In this document: piece after piece, positions 23,590 through 34,124 of the stretch
Layout: each line of letters opens with the position of its first letter
Position numbering within the stretch: the first letter of the stretch is position 1
The notes under the pieces: generated by a model
What the model was told of the DNA's origin: nothing
What the model saw: the letters and a program-made list of their open reading frames with translations, nothing else
Databases searched by the model: none
Origin: Phymatolithon calcareum
Taxonomy: Eukaryota; Rhodophyta; Florideophyceae; Hapalidiales
Assembly (NCBI GenBank): GCA_977006965.1
Contig: OZ345370.1
Location: 310,001 to 374,000 of the forward strand
Length of the DNA stretch: 64,000 nucleotides
Direction of reading: 5' to 3'
Position numbers and translations under genes: made by a program

Positions 23590-23880
23590 CAGTTATAAGA
23601 GCGGCGCAGAGCTAGCGGTAGGCGATAGAAATGAGGCGAGCAACAGCGAGCGACGGCGAACGGGCAGCGGGTGATCTAAATACGGCGAGCGACGGAGGGC
23701 GACGGTTAGCGGGCGCCGGGCAGCGGAAATGAAACGGAGCGCGGAGGTGCGCCTTGGCGAGTGACCGCGAGCGAGCGGCATGGGACGGAAATGGACCGGA
23801 GCGCGGCGGCTAGCAACGGGTAGCGTGAGGCAAGAGATGGAAATGAAACGGAGCGCGGCGGCGCGCCTTGACCATATCGC
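23590..23880. repeat. GC-rich imperfect tandem repeats
   Basis: Blocks such as GGAAATGAAACGGAGCGCGG (near 23725 and 23835), GAGCGACGG and GCGAGCGAGCGGC recur with variation across about 290 bp. The composition (very rich in G and C, purine-biased) is unlike the flanks. Any reading frame in it is a by-product of the repeats. Confidence 0.7.
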
Positions 23881-24481
23881 AAAGGCCTCCGGAATAGGTA
23901 AAAATTGTAGACAAAATTCCCCATAATTTGGTGCGTTCTGTAAAGCTACCAGCGACAGTGCACCTGTGTTCCTTGTATGTCGCCTGATGTTGCTTACTTC
24001 GAATGGTGCGGTCAGTAAAAATCACAGCCATTAAGCCGACAGTCAGCATCACATGATGTGCTTCGGTGCTGTTTTAGCCGTTCGAGAAAACGTGAGACAA
24101 GCAGGTTGTCAACCTCCTCATCGGGAATGACATCAGTCCCTCAAGTCCGTTAAAAACCTATACACGTCAGTCTAAGATACTAGCAGCCTTTCAGCTATGG
24201 AACCATTAATTTAAGAGGAAATTACTTATATGAGTCGGCGCAGAAGTAAAACCATGGTGCTTTTATAATTTTTAAATTTCTTTTTATTTAGGCATAAAAT
24301 ATTATTGCACTCAAGCTTTATATTGAGGTACAGTAGTGCTTCATGGAGTAACCAGAAGCTCAAATACGAGCTTTTCTTTCCTCGTTAGAAGAGGAGTAGT
24401 TTTCTAGAGTCGTGCTCAGGCCCTGTTTGACCCCTGTGTATACACTTTACAATACCTTTCGAACCCCTTTCATCTTACGTA
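23881..24481. other. Gene-free stretch
   Basis: I see no supported feature between the GC-rich repeats and the pogo-like element. Confidence 0.5.
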
Positions 24482-25289
24482 CAGTCGGACCTGTATAACT
24501 GCAACACGGCGGTAATGAAGGTTACCATGCAGAAATAAAGGTTTTGCAGTCTCACAGGGTTTATCATAAAGCATTACAGAAAACTTTTACCGAATCATAT
24601 AAGAGTTTCAGCTCAACCAATCAGTGACTTTGGTCTGCTGGAGCCCTTTACTGTAATCAGAGCGTATCTCACGTTGTACTGCGTGTATGGCTCGACGGAC
24701 AGACGACGAACAACCTCCTCTCTCGTCCATGATCTCAACTGCCAATCTCAGATGCTGCAACTGCTCAGCATGCGACATACTCAGCGTAATTTCGACAGGC
24801 TCATTGCTCTCTTCAGGATTCATTTCATGAAGGATATCGCCTACAAGTGTCGCCTCTTCCACATCTGCGATGCAGTTGTCCTCCTCGTATGGGTTGACAA
24901 GGTCGTGGATAGCGATGTGCGCGCGAGGCGGAACAACTTAGCGGCTGACGTCGTCGTCGTCGGTGCGGACATCATCCGTCGCATTAATCGGAATTGGCTT
25001 TCGACGTCCGTGTGTTGCGCCACGGGCTGAGAGCTCAAGTACAGGGGCGCGGACAGAGCTGAACAACAGGAGACCTGCACGATTGCTGGGCATCCAAATT
25101 TTTTGCAATCAATGCTATCAAAATTTCATTCAAAATTAAAAGTGGTCTGTGAAAAAGTTGCAAAGTTGCAGTTTCCAACGTTTGTTTAAATTTAGTTACT
25201 TTTGGCCATATACCAACTCAGTTAAGGCGATCGACTGCACAAGCGGAGGTTTTGCAGCTCTATGGGTTTCAGTTATACAGGTCCGACTG
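24482..25289 (-). mobile_element. Internally deleted pogo/Tigger-like DNA transposon
   Basis: The left end reads CAGTCGGACCTGTATAACTG (24482) and the right end is its exact reverse complement (ending 25289). Each is flanked by TA (24480-24481 and 25290-25291), the target duplication of Tc1/mariner-pogo elements. On the minus strand, about 24920-24608, it encodes IHDLVNPYEEDN followed by EEATLVGDILHEMNPEE. It ends QQTKVTDWLS, which fits the C-terminal tail of Tigger/pogo transposases (an xQTxITDFF-like ending). The DNA-binding and catalytic DDE parts are missing, so this 808-bp copy cannot move by itself. Its ends resemble those of the MITEs at 62007 and 63431. Confidence 0.8.
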
Positions 25290-25291
25290 TA

Positions 25292-26620
25292 TTTCTTGTG
25301 CAGAACATTACAAAAACGTTTAATTTAAGCCCTTTTCATGTAAGCTACAGCTCGAAAAACTGACGTGTCAGTCATCGGAACAGTTCAGAAAACTGGAGGC
25401 TCTTGAGTGAACAAAGTCTGACGGTACCACTTCCAATACTACACTCTTTTCAGGAGCCAATATTTCTTCCGTTGGAGATTGCGCGCCAGGCCCATCCGAT
25501 ATTGCTGGACCAAGCCGCTCGAAACGGGGCAAAGATGTTCAAAATTATTCCGGTATTGGCTGCTCGTGCACTAAATGTTCGAACAAGTTTGAGCCTCTCT
25601 TAGAGGAGTTTGAATAAGTGCAAATACATTAGAAAACCGTGTGGAAAGCATACCCAATTTGGTCTCCCTGGGAAGAAATCACAAATCACGGCGCCAGTGG
25701 CTCTGGACGCACACTTCGGACTCCAGTGGAATGTGGGAAGGCCATGTTGAGTGCATCGAAAACCTTTTTTTAACGGCGCAGTCAACCCTCACTGATCTGC
25801 GGCGCGTCTACTGGGAACACGGCAGTAAGAAACGAACATACTCCGCTGAAAATTTTCTCAAAGACGTCTCGCTTCTCCGGTTGCTCGTGTACGACGGCGA
25901 GCAAGAACCGGAGAACTGGTCACAACTGGACTCTCGACGCGATTGGTTGCAGTATCGCATCATGCAGACAGGAGCCCGGAGGATTCCAGTCCCGTTGCCA
26001 CCAGACTCGAGCGTACCATCTCTCCATTTAAATATGTTCAAGAAGAGGTCCTAAAAACAAGGAAAGTTAGAGCAGTTTAAGTGTTTCGTGTAAGCTATAA
26101 GTGTGCCCACCGGACATCAGCGTCGTGGTAAGATGCATTTTTTGATCCCAACTATCCGGCGAATGCGCTCCCCGAACAAGTTGAAAGAGGGAGCTAGTGA
26201 TGCTTTGCGCTCTCGGCATGTGGAAATGAGAATAGAGTCGTTTACGCGTCAATTCAACGAGTCGCTTCGTTCAATACCGGAACCGCTTTCGACCGTAAGC
26301 CATAACATACAACCTAGATGGATAAAGGAATTTTTCAAAAGTATGGAGTGTCTTCGGTGCAGAGGGACTACTGCGATACTTGCGCCGAGCTCAAGAAGCA
26401 GATTGATGGAGCGCGGCGCGCCAAACAGCATCTTGTTGACAGTGGGAACGCTTCATCAGCTGACATTCGCGCGAAAGAAGCACTCATAGACTCGAACAAT
26501 GCTAACAATAGCATTCACCGAGTTGGAAACTGCGAAGCAGCAAGAGTACAAAAGGCACATTTCATCCAGGCTTCACAGCCACAGAGAGCACGCGAAGCAC
26601 GGCTACATCGGGGCGACTGG
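25292..26620 (+). pseudogene. Unrecognised decayed coding traces
   Basis: Interrupted plus-strand frames at 25403-25603, 25641-26054, 26103-26489 and 26318-26635 look protein-like but shift frame. The last contains RDYCDTCAELKKQIDGA, a Cys-x2-Cys plus helical charged stretch of the sort seen in some transposon-encoded proteins. I cannot name a family. It abuts the ABC transporter pseudogene at about 26622. Confidence 0.35.
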
Positions 26621-26621
26621 G

Positions 26622-27610
26622 GTATTCAAACATGATCAACTTCGCCTCCACGGCACGGTTCACAGATGTTAGAGTGCTTCACGCTTCCGAGATAGGGTCA
26701 ATCGCAGACGCCGTGTCGAGGAGATGGAACACCTTCGCGGTGGAAAGGTTTGAGGCCCCAGCATCGGGCATGAAAATAGAGATATTGCCAAGTTAAGCGG
26801 CTCCGAAAATCAAGCCAGTAACAGCCATCATCATGCCGTCAAAAGCGCAATTACCGCGGCTGACAAAAGTACCTCCAACCCAACTTTACGGAGAGAAAGT
26901 CACCAAGAAAGAAAAAACAGTGTTAGAGTTCTCGACGTGCATGAAATTAGCTCAGCATTGAGCATTTCGAGTAAAGGAAAAGTAACAACTCAAAATGCCC
27001 AGATAGCAAACTGGGAGATTTCAGAAGCGCCAAAAGCAAAACTCGTCATTGTCGCCTTGCGGCGACCCAAGGCACGTGGGCCGTCCAGCAGCTCCCCATA
27101 CTTGTGCAAGAAGTGGACCTGAACGCCAAGAGTGGCTGCCGTTGTGACGTTGTCCGCCGTCTCAGAAGCAGTACTTCCAGATTTCGCAACCGGTTTCTCT
27201 TACTCAGCGTCAAATCGAGCCATCATTTCATTTGGTAGAACAATGCTATTCGACAAAATACAAAGAAGACGGTTAGCATTTGGCAAAAAGCAGACCAACT
27301 CTCAAGCTCAACAAACACGAGGGAAGACTTACCCCAGCAATGGCTATTCCAGCAATGGCCACAATGACGGAAAGCGCTACACGCCAGCATCCGTAAGAGG
27401 CAATGATAAGGCTGGTTCCAATCGTTGATATGGCAACCGCTGCAACTCCAAGAGTGTCTCCGTTGGTGCGCTTCACCATTGACGCTTCATGTGCAAGTCT
27501 CGTCGTGAGAGTTCCTCTTGAATCTTGTTTGCGCTGCAGGGACGGAAAATCGGAGACTGCAGAGGTGGTGTCGAGGGCAAATATGCCTTGGAGGTAAGCG
27601 AAACTGTGTA
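26622..27610 (-). pseudogene. ABCB-type (P-glycoprotein-like) ABC exporter fragment
   Basis: Read downward from about 27600, it encodes SRGTLTTRLAHEASMV, NGDTLGVAAVAISTIG, then the membrane segment SLIIASYGCWRVALSV. After an inferred 87-nt intron it gives MMARFDAE, SGSTASETADNVTTAA, KYGELLDGPRALGRRKAT, then DGMMMAVTGLIFGAA and STAKVFHLLDTASAID. This order matches the second half of a transmembrane domain of ABCB exporters, up to the link to the nucleotide-binding domain. In-frame stops follow FDAE, the AIWAF segment and FGAA, and the intron phases do not match exactly. The ATPase domain is absent, so it is a pseudogene fragment. ABCB assignment is by motif order and is fairly secure. Confidence 0.72.
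27246..27332 (-). other. Inferred 87-nt spliceosomal intron in the ABCB pseudogene
   Basis: On the minus strand the sequence GTAAGT (27332-27327) interrupts the ABCB homology. Homology resumes after ...GTCGAATAG ending at 27246. A TGCTAAC branch-site consensus lies at 27278-27272. All three signals coincide with the gap in protein similarity, which makes an ancestral intron likely. Confidence 0.6.
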
Positions 27611-27700
27611 TCCGGAGGGGGATCAGTAGAGACGCAGTGTGCCGGGGAGTAGATGGATTGCAAATTCTCGGGTAAGTTCATCTGTATACCTAGCAGTATT

Positions 27701-28908
27701 AATACCGCACTACTATATTCTCACACCGGTGCACAAAACCTGGGGACAAGTAATCAGGCTCTCAAGTATTCCCCCTGGATTTTCTCAGAATTCCAAAAAA
27801 TAGCCTAGGACTAGTTTTACTTCTGCACCGACTCACATGCACACCAAGTTTGCCGTATTTACTAATATGCACATTTTGTACAGGTGTATTTATGATTAAC
27901 AGATTTGCTGACAGCCCTATAGCTCTGATCCATCGTACTTGCCCGATGGTAACAGTCTAATCACACGTGTAGTACTGTAGTACAGTAACTGTAATTTTTG
28001 CTCAACTGTTGGAGTGAAATCATCAATGGGCGACCATTTATGTGTTTGTTTACAGGGTCAAACAACTTTTTCGAAGTTTAGCTTGACGGCACGGGGCAGA
28101 TTCACCTTCATCACCCCACTCACCCTCACCGTCGTCAACCACTTCGAAAGCAAGCTTTACGCCACGAGATGAATCGACCGTTTGCCAGCGACATTAAAGA
28201 TGTGTCTCTTTTTGAGACGAAAACAGCTCAAAAATCCGCTCTTGCGTTGCACGCACCGTTGAAATGCTACTCATTTGCCGTTGTGCAGAGCAGAAGTACG
28301 CGCCTTATTGCTATCTGCTACTCTCTTTAAGGGCGTGCTGTAAATGCAAGCTGTAATGGCTAATTGAAGGGAGCTAGTCTTAGAGGAAAGTAGGGAGTAT
28401 GATATTGGCGTTGGACGCCACAGTCCCCAAGGACCTACACCGAGCCTCATGCACATCATTCGTGTCGCACAAAAGTGGTCCACATACTGGTTGTCCCCTG
28501 AAACGTCATGTTTTTATATTGCAAGCTTGCGAAAGCCGGCAACTGAAACTAAACTTTCATACATATGTTCTCCCCCGGAAAAGTGCATAACGACTTCAAC
28601 AAAACAGAAATGCAAAAATTTTCCCCAGAATGTGGGGAACATGGGATCTGTTTCCCCGGAATGGCAGGAAAGACGGAATTTGTTTCCCCTGTTCGGCGTC
28701 AGTTTTTCGTAAATCCACCAATAGAAATCCACTAAACTGATGATGCTAGGATACTTTCTTTGGTGTCCATAGCCGCAGCGTATATGAAACATAGCAGCGG
28801 TCCAACTTACAATTGATACAGGGTGGACATCTCGTGTTTCCCCCGTTTCTGAGTACAATAAGGAGATGTGTACCATAAGCCGGGATAACAAATGTAAGTA
28901 ACATGTAA
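27701..28908. other. Gene-free stretch
   Basis: I see no supported gene. Short repeats of a TTTCCCCxGAATG type occur around 28615-28695. Confidence 0.5.
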
Positions 28909-28983
28909 GAGTACCAGGCCCGAGTTGGTGCAATAGGACCCGAGGGCGGAGCCCGAGAGACTATTGCACCCACAAGGGCCGGT
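28909..28983. repeat. Imperfect inverted repeat with 25-bp arms
   Basis: GTACCAGGCCCGAGTTGGTG followed by CAATAG (from about 28909) pairs with CTATTGCACCCACAAGGGCC and GGTAC (to about 28983). The roughly 23-bp loop is GC-rich. It could be a very small foldback element or paired transposon ends. No coding capacity. Confidence 0.6.
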
Positions 28984-29319
28984 ACAAATACGTTTTACAC
29001 GCGGCTTACGGTAGACATACGAATTTTTTCCTCTTCCCTAACTCTAATTCTTAAGAAAATCTGACTTATTTTTTCTCCTCCCCGAGGAATAATGTAGTGA
29101 TTTACAACTTATAAAATCCTGATCACATCAAAATAAACAATCGAATTTAAGCTTCCAACTTATTTTTCCTCCATCAGGTTTTATAAGTTGATGGTTGATC
29201 GGGTTGGGAAGATCATCTGAGCAATAGAACTCAGTTTGAATGAAAGCGATATGAGCGCTGAAAATGCTCAATTTCAGATGAACTTATCAATAAATATGGT
29301 CCAAGTTCCATAGATGTAT

Positions 29320-29905
29320 AAAGATATATCTTTATCTTGGATAATCCGGATAATCTTTTTATCTTTTTATCGTTGTCCGGTGCAAGGAGAGGATTATCTT
29401 ATCTTTGGCACATTGAGGTGTGGGATTATCCTAAGATAATCTTGGATAATTTCCTCCCTTGATTCTTCACCACACTTTTCCCGCTATCTCGCCTTACTGT
29501 ATCCCTTACTGCATCGTTATGTCAACCTATTACACGTATCGTCTACGTATACAAAACCCTGTAAAACCCCCAGATTCCGAATACAATTATGTCTGTAAGC
29601 ACCAGCATAAACTGTGTCCGTTTTGTTATGGCAGTCACTTCGACTTTTATGCACGCCTTCTTAAAGCTAAATTAAAGTGCCTAGATCTCCTGAAAGCTAG
29701 ACTTACATTTTTCAGGCGTTTAAAAGAGGAGCAACTACAATCTCAGCTGTCCTGTTTCTTAGGATAATCTTTAGGATAAAATAATCCTCATTTTGGTTAT
29801 CCGGATTATCCTCAGGTAGCCTGATTTTAGGATTATCTTATCTTGTGCCAAGCGGAAACGCTTGTATGACCAAGATAAATAATCCTACAAGTGTGCCAAG
29901 TTCAC
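29320..29905. mobile_element. Possible non-autonomous element with GGATAATC/GATTATCC clusters
   Basis: About 150 bp at the left (29320-29460) and 140 bp at the right (29760-29900) carry many copies of GGATAATC and its complement. They include TTGGATAATCCGGATAATC on the left and GGTTATCCGGATTATCC on the right, and a shared TATCTT(T/G)TGGCA/GTGCCAAG motif. The centre is free of them. Clustered subterminal motifs in both orientations are typical of hAT-like and other DNA transposon ends, but I could not fix exact termini or a target duplication. Confidence 0.45.
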
Positions 29906-30167
29906 ATTTTCTCACGGCAGTTACGTGAAAGCAGCTCGTGTTTTCTCGCATCTACAAAAACAAGGAAAAATGCTGCCCCTCGCCGCCGTAATGGACATAG
30001 CATAAGTGCACCTGTGCAAAGTGAGAATATCTTGGTGAGTATATAAGTAATTTCCTCTTAATTTAATTAGGTCGTATGATAGCACGGAAGCACCGAAGGG
30101 AGAACATTTTCAACTTACAGTGTAATCGTTGCACCACACAATGTCTGTGGATTCCAAGAAATCATTA

Positions 30168-30400
30168 TGAATGAAGAAAATGGAGAAAAGCAGAACCATT
30201 TCTGTTATTTATCAAACTCCTTCATCAAAAATTGGAAAAAAGCGACTTGCCGCCTTCTGCAGTACATTCCTGAAAGCATTGTGTATGAAGAAAAAGGGGC
30301 GAAGCAGAACAATTTTTGTTATTTATCAAATTACTTTATCAAAAATTGGAGGAACAGCATTTCTCGCATTCTCCATGGTCGCAACGCCGAAAACGCACCC
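30168..30400 (+). repeat. 114-bp imperfect direct duplication with reading frame
   Basis: A block beginning ATGAAGAAAATGGAGAAAAG near 30171 recurs from about 30285 (ATGAAGAAAAAGGGGCGAAG). In the frame from 30171 both copies encode a basic SRTI-VIYQ---SKIG pattern. I cannot assign a protein family. The reading frame (30171-30452) may be expressed, but only the duplication itself is supported. Confidence 0.5.
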
Positions 30401-30481
30401 CTCAAAAACACGTCTGTGCACGTGCAGTATGCACACAAAACCACCGCCATAGTGGTAAGAAACATCAGTGCAGCGCGCTTC

Positions 30482-30745
30482 CTAGCTCGTCAGGACCGGA
30501 TTGACACGGGCACATCCCGGCTCCCCAAACACACAAACGTCGCGACCGGGGCGCATGTACAGTGCGCCAGCGTCACGCACCGAGGTGGCGGCGGCGAGCA
30601 GCCCGGTGAAGATGCACGCCTGCACAATCCAGAGCGCGACGAGGGCGAAAATGGTGACCGCCCACTCGCTGCCCGTCAGGCCGCCCACCACCTTCTGACC
30701 GTCGCTGCGCGTCTTCACGGGGTTGGAGAGCGTCGGGAGTTTCAT
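30482..30745 (-). CDS. Small single-pass membrane protein
   Basis: An ATG-started 87-residue frame has a hydrophilic basic N-terminus (MKLPTLSNPVKTRSDG), a short GLTGSEWAV linker and one hydrophobic segment at about residues 28-53 (VTIFALVALWIVQACIFTG). A short tail ends in a two-cysteine segment (CVFGEPGC). It therefore looks like a small membrane-anchored subunit or accessory protein, but I do not recognise the family. A TATA-like CATATAAG lies on the same strand at about 30875-30868, roughly 125 bp upstream of the ATG. The gene is GC-rich compared with the AT-rich flanks, as are the confirmed genes nearby. Overlapping frames on the plus strand are its shadows. Confidence 0.6.
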   Translation of the reverse strand: MKLPTLSNPVKTRSDGQKVVGGLTGSEWAVTIFALVALWIVQACIFTGLLAAATSVRDAGALYMRPGRDVCVFGEPGCARVNPVLTS

Positions 30746-32422
30746 TTCGCTTCTTGGAGACTTTCCTTGCTTTTGCTGCCGTTGCTGTTCCTGGCTGGTG
30801 TTCTCTGTGTGTCGGAGCGGTTGGGGAATGGTGGATCTTCGGACTAGACACAGTGCGCGACGCGATGCTTATATGTCGACAGCTGCCGCGGCGGAGCAGG
30901 GAAGAGAAAAAGTTTTTGCGGTGCGCGGACGGGGATTGGGACAAGCGATGCGTTGGATGCAGAGTGGGTGCCGGTTCGGTAGATCGTATTGAGCTGTGCA
31001 ATGGTGTGTATGAAAAAGTGTCGTTTACACGCTTTGTATGAGCAGGTGGGGAGCGTGCGGGAGGTTGTATCGTACCGATGCGTCTGCGTGGGTCGCGCGT
31101 GGCCACTCAACGGATGCATGCTTACGGAGACGGAAGTGATTTGCTTGTTTCAATGCAATCACTTTTGGGCGCTTCTCCATGTCACCCTTTGAGAAACTAC
31201 TGCACTGTACGTAAATTATGAAGGTGTGCAAATTAAAAGTGCGGCTGGGTGCGGCAGGCAGGGTGGAGAAAGTTAATCTTGAAGACAGTGCTGAATCATA
31301 TGATATTGGACACTGTGCCCAAGGCACCTAAATAGTTAAGCACGTGGCTGCAGCGATGGTGGGCATCAACTTTTTATAAAGAAATATTATATTTGAAGTT
31401 CGTGCTATACAGTATAGTAGCACAAGTTTTTCTATTGTTATCTTGTACTGCATGAAGAGTTCAGACGGTTCTGCAAATGGTGACTTTTGCACCGTTGCGA
31501 CTGTGCGCCTGTCAGCCAGAATGAAATGAGTTGATGTGCGTGGGGCAGGGAATTGGGATTTGTGGTTGGCAAAGAAACTTGTCGCACATCGGGATAGCGT
31601 TAAATTGTACACTGCAACTTGTAACTTGAAGTGCTGTTTTCTGGCTGGTATTCGCGGGAGTGCAAACATGTATTGTTCTTTCTTTCCTCACGACTCTCTC
31701 CTGTGCCATTATCTTGTTGCCAAAGCATTCGATTTTCGCATGCTTGATCCGTCACACATTCCAAAAGCCCACTCAAAATACCACTCCGATTTCAATACAC
31801 CCATAAAACAAGCGGCACAATCGAAAGTCTGATGTCAGTAGAAAGGGTATGGCACGACTTGATGTTTGGCGCATTCTAGAAGCTATGGTGTAGCAGTTCA
31901 GACCGGGAGTGTACATTCAACCACACTATTCACAGCTCGCTTGGGCAAGTGAAACGCCAATTTCACAATTGCTTCTGTACTGTGTACTGTACTGGGAGTC
32001 TCAGACAATCTCTCGATCGATAGATATGGCAAATTGTGTTGCTGAACGTGCTTTTCTCTCCATACTTTCACTTGTTAAACTCGCGTTATCGTCGGTACTT
32101 AAATTCGCAAATTTAACGTTGGCAACCTAGAGTACGCAACATAGCTAAGCGAGAATGGCGTCTAGTCCCACTCCAACAGCATTATGCCGCATCCGCACCA
32201 TCATCACCAGCGCCATCTTGCACGTTGTGAAAACTGCACATGTTGCTTGCTTCTTGCCCTCGCCGTCGCGCATGCAAACTAGTCTTCTAACCCCTGTGTG
32301 ATAACCTCCTTTCGAGACGACTTGTCGTTTCCTGGGTGTTCACAACTGCATCCTACAAAACTTTCCCGCTCCTACCACACTTTCTGTCCCTCCCAACCTT
32401 CCCGCAGGCAGGTCGCCACAAC
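30746..32422. other. Gene-free stretch
   Basis: The part nearest 30746 is likely the promoter of the small membrane protein. I see no gene in the rest. Confidence 0.5.
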
Positions 32423-32430
32423 TATATAAA
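32423..32430 (+). promoter_or_regulatory. TATA box of the bromodomain-like gene
   Basis: TATATAAA lies 48 bp upstream of the ATG at 32478. This places transcription start close to the start codon and implies a very short 5' leader. Confidence 0.6.
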
Positions 32431-32477
32431 CCCTTCCCCACGTTCTGCGTCTCACACCACCGTAATGCCGCACCACC

Positions 32478-33641
32478 ATGAATACCCCGCTGACAAACGG
32501 CCTTCCACAAACTACCCGCACGAATTCCAAGGCGCGAAATCTGCATCCGTCCGTTCGAAGAGAAGTGCATCTGCGAAACGAGGCAGCCATAATGCATCGT
32601 GTACAACAGACCGACGTGTACAAGTTTTATATCAGGCTAATTGCCAAGATGTGCCACCGTTTGAACGCCATCCATCGCACCGAAGCAGTATGCGTGCTGT
32701 GGAATGCGATCACAGCCCCGACATGCAAAGTGCAGCACCCGATTGATCTATTATCAGTTGTGCGGAACCTGCACAATGGGACGTATGTGAAAAACTCACA
32801 CTGTTTGCTAGATGAAGCTGCAATACTTCGCGATATCAATCACGCATTCCGCAATTCACTCATGCTTAAATCTCCGGATATCTCTTTTCATCACACCGTT
32901 CAACGTTTGCTAGTGATTGTCAACAGGGCCGTTCAAACGAGACTGGAAAATCATCTTCAACCAAGAAAACAAAAATTTTCTGCGGTGCATGCCCAAAGCG
33001 CACAAGAGCAATCGCAAATGCATCACATCGACAACGCAAAACAGCCTCATACGAACGATAATGGAACAAGGAAGAGATGTCTCATGCCTTCCGAGAGATC
33101 GGAGGACCGCTCTAAGTTCCGGCGTGTCGAGGAAGAGGAATTGGCTTGCTCCTCACCGAAAAAGAAGGTCAACTCCCCCTGCAGCAAACGGAACGGATTG
33201 CCGTTGAAGAAAACTCGCCAGGTCTCTCTGATGTTTCTCTCGACAAGGGGACTTGTGCAGAGAAGAGGGAAGAAGAAATGTTGTAACCTTATTCTGCGCA
33301 GACATCGAATTCTCAAGGACAAATTGAACGCAATGATTGATATCTCCAGCAAGATAACTCGAACAACATGTCTCACAGAGAGAGAAAAAGCAGTCCTACT
33401 CCATGATTTGGAGCTATTGGAAACAAATCACAACGACGACAACGCTGACAGCAACAGTGATAAAACGCTTGCTCGTGACTTGCAAATGTTTGTTGCACAC
33501 CCGTCAAATGAAACGGAAACGGCCGTCGTCCACGAACTGGAGGCACAGATTGCAGCTGTGGAACATGAAATCATCCACATTCTTTTCGTCAAGCCGGCGC
33601 ACACAACCTCTCACTCTATGTCTTCGCGAGACAGAAGGTAA
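32478..33641 (+). CDS. Divergent bromodomain-like protein
   Basis: This 387-residue intronless protein has a region at about residues 50-157 that follows the bromodomain pattern. There is a helix with a LxxL core, then PIDLLSVVRNLHNGTY (residues 88-103), which matches the P-M-D-L...L..G.Y signature between helices A and B. Next come LLDEAAILRDINHAFRNS (helix B to C) and a final helix RLLVIVNRAVQ. The acetyl-lysine-binding Asn that normally ends helix B (Tyr-Asn) appears replaced by Leu-Lys near residue 130, so acetyl-lysine binding is doubtful. The centre is basic and serine-rich (SPKKKVNSPCSKRNG), suggesting nuclear location. The C-terminus (about 265-365) is helical and acidic, ending in a coiled-coil-like VVHELEAQIAAVEHEI. 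A TATA box at 32423 supports expression. Another helical fold cannot be excluded. Confidence 0.5.
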   Translation: MNTPLTNGLPQTTRTNSKARNLHPSVRREVHLRNEAAIMHRVQQTDVYKFYIRLIAKMCHRLNAIHRTEAVCVLWNAITAPTCKVQHPIDLLSVVRNLHNGTYVKNSHCLLDEAAILRDINHAFRNSLMLKSPDISFHHTVQRLLVIVNRAVQTRLENHLQPRKQKFSAVHAQSAQEQSQMHHIDNAKQPHTNDNGTRKRCLMPSERSEDRSKFRRVEEEELACSSPKKKVNSPCSKRNGLPLKKTRQVSLMFLSTRGLVQRRGKKKCCNLILRRHRILKDKLNAMIDISSKITRTTCLTEREKAVLLHDLELLETNHNDDNADSNSDKTLARDLQMFVAHPSNETETAVVHELEAQIAAVEHEIIHILFVKPAHTTSHSMSSRDRR

Positions 33642-33950
33642 AGATGCCCTAACTAACTTTCGACAAAAATGTATGTCAGGGTCCTATTCGTGGGCAAAAG
33701 AAAACGTATGTCATTGTCGGAAGGACTTGCTCACTTTTTATTGTATCACCCTGTTTCTGTGGCCTCCTCGCTCCAAAAGAATTAGGACAACGAACTGCAT
33801 TGTGCACATCCCGGACTTTGGAGGACTAAACCTATTTTGAAGATCAACCCCTAGGTATTCGTTTTATTACTAGTTCTATTGTCTCGGTCACCTACGGTAT
33901 ATTCCGTAGTGTACAGTGCCTCTGCTCAAAGTCAACCAGGAACTGGTTTT
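33642..33950. other. Gene-free stretch
   Basis: This is the 3' flank of the bromodomain-like gene. I see no supported feature. Confidence 0.5.
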
Positions 33951-34047
33951 TCTAGTTTGACACATAATTGGTCACAGTAATCAGAATATAGCCACGAATG
34001 ATATCACATTGATTCTAATACTGTGACCAATTATGTGTCAAACTAGA
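33951..34047. repeat. Inverted repeat, 29-bp perfect arms, 39-bp loop
   Basis: TCTAGTTTGACACATAATTG continuing to 33979 is the exact reverse complement of 34019-34047. It lies about 180 bp before the fructokinase start codon. It could form a strong RNA hairpin if transcribed, or be a tiny foldback element. Confidence 0.88.
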
Positions 34048-34124
34048 ATTTCGAGGATACTGTACGGCTTCCGGACCAAGCATTGGTCCAGACCGAAAAA
34101 GTTATATACATATTGTCGATCTGC

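Noticed and set aside
28909-28983. tRNA-like fold in the inverted repeat
   Set aside because: There are no A and B box consensus sequences and no cloverleaf arms; it is a simple hairpin.
30573-31106. A 177-codon minus-strand frame overlapping the small membrane protein
   Set aside because: Its composition (Arg/Ser/Pro/His-rich) is that of an off-frame shadow of GC-rich coding DNA. The 87-residue frame has the membrane helix and a TATA-like box.
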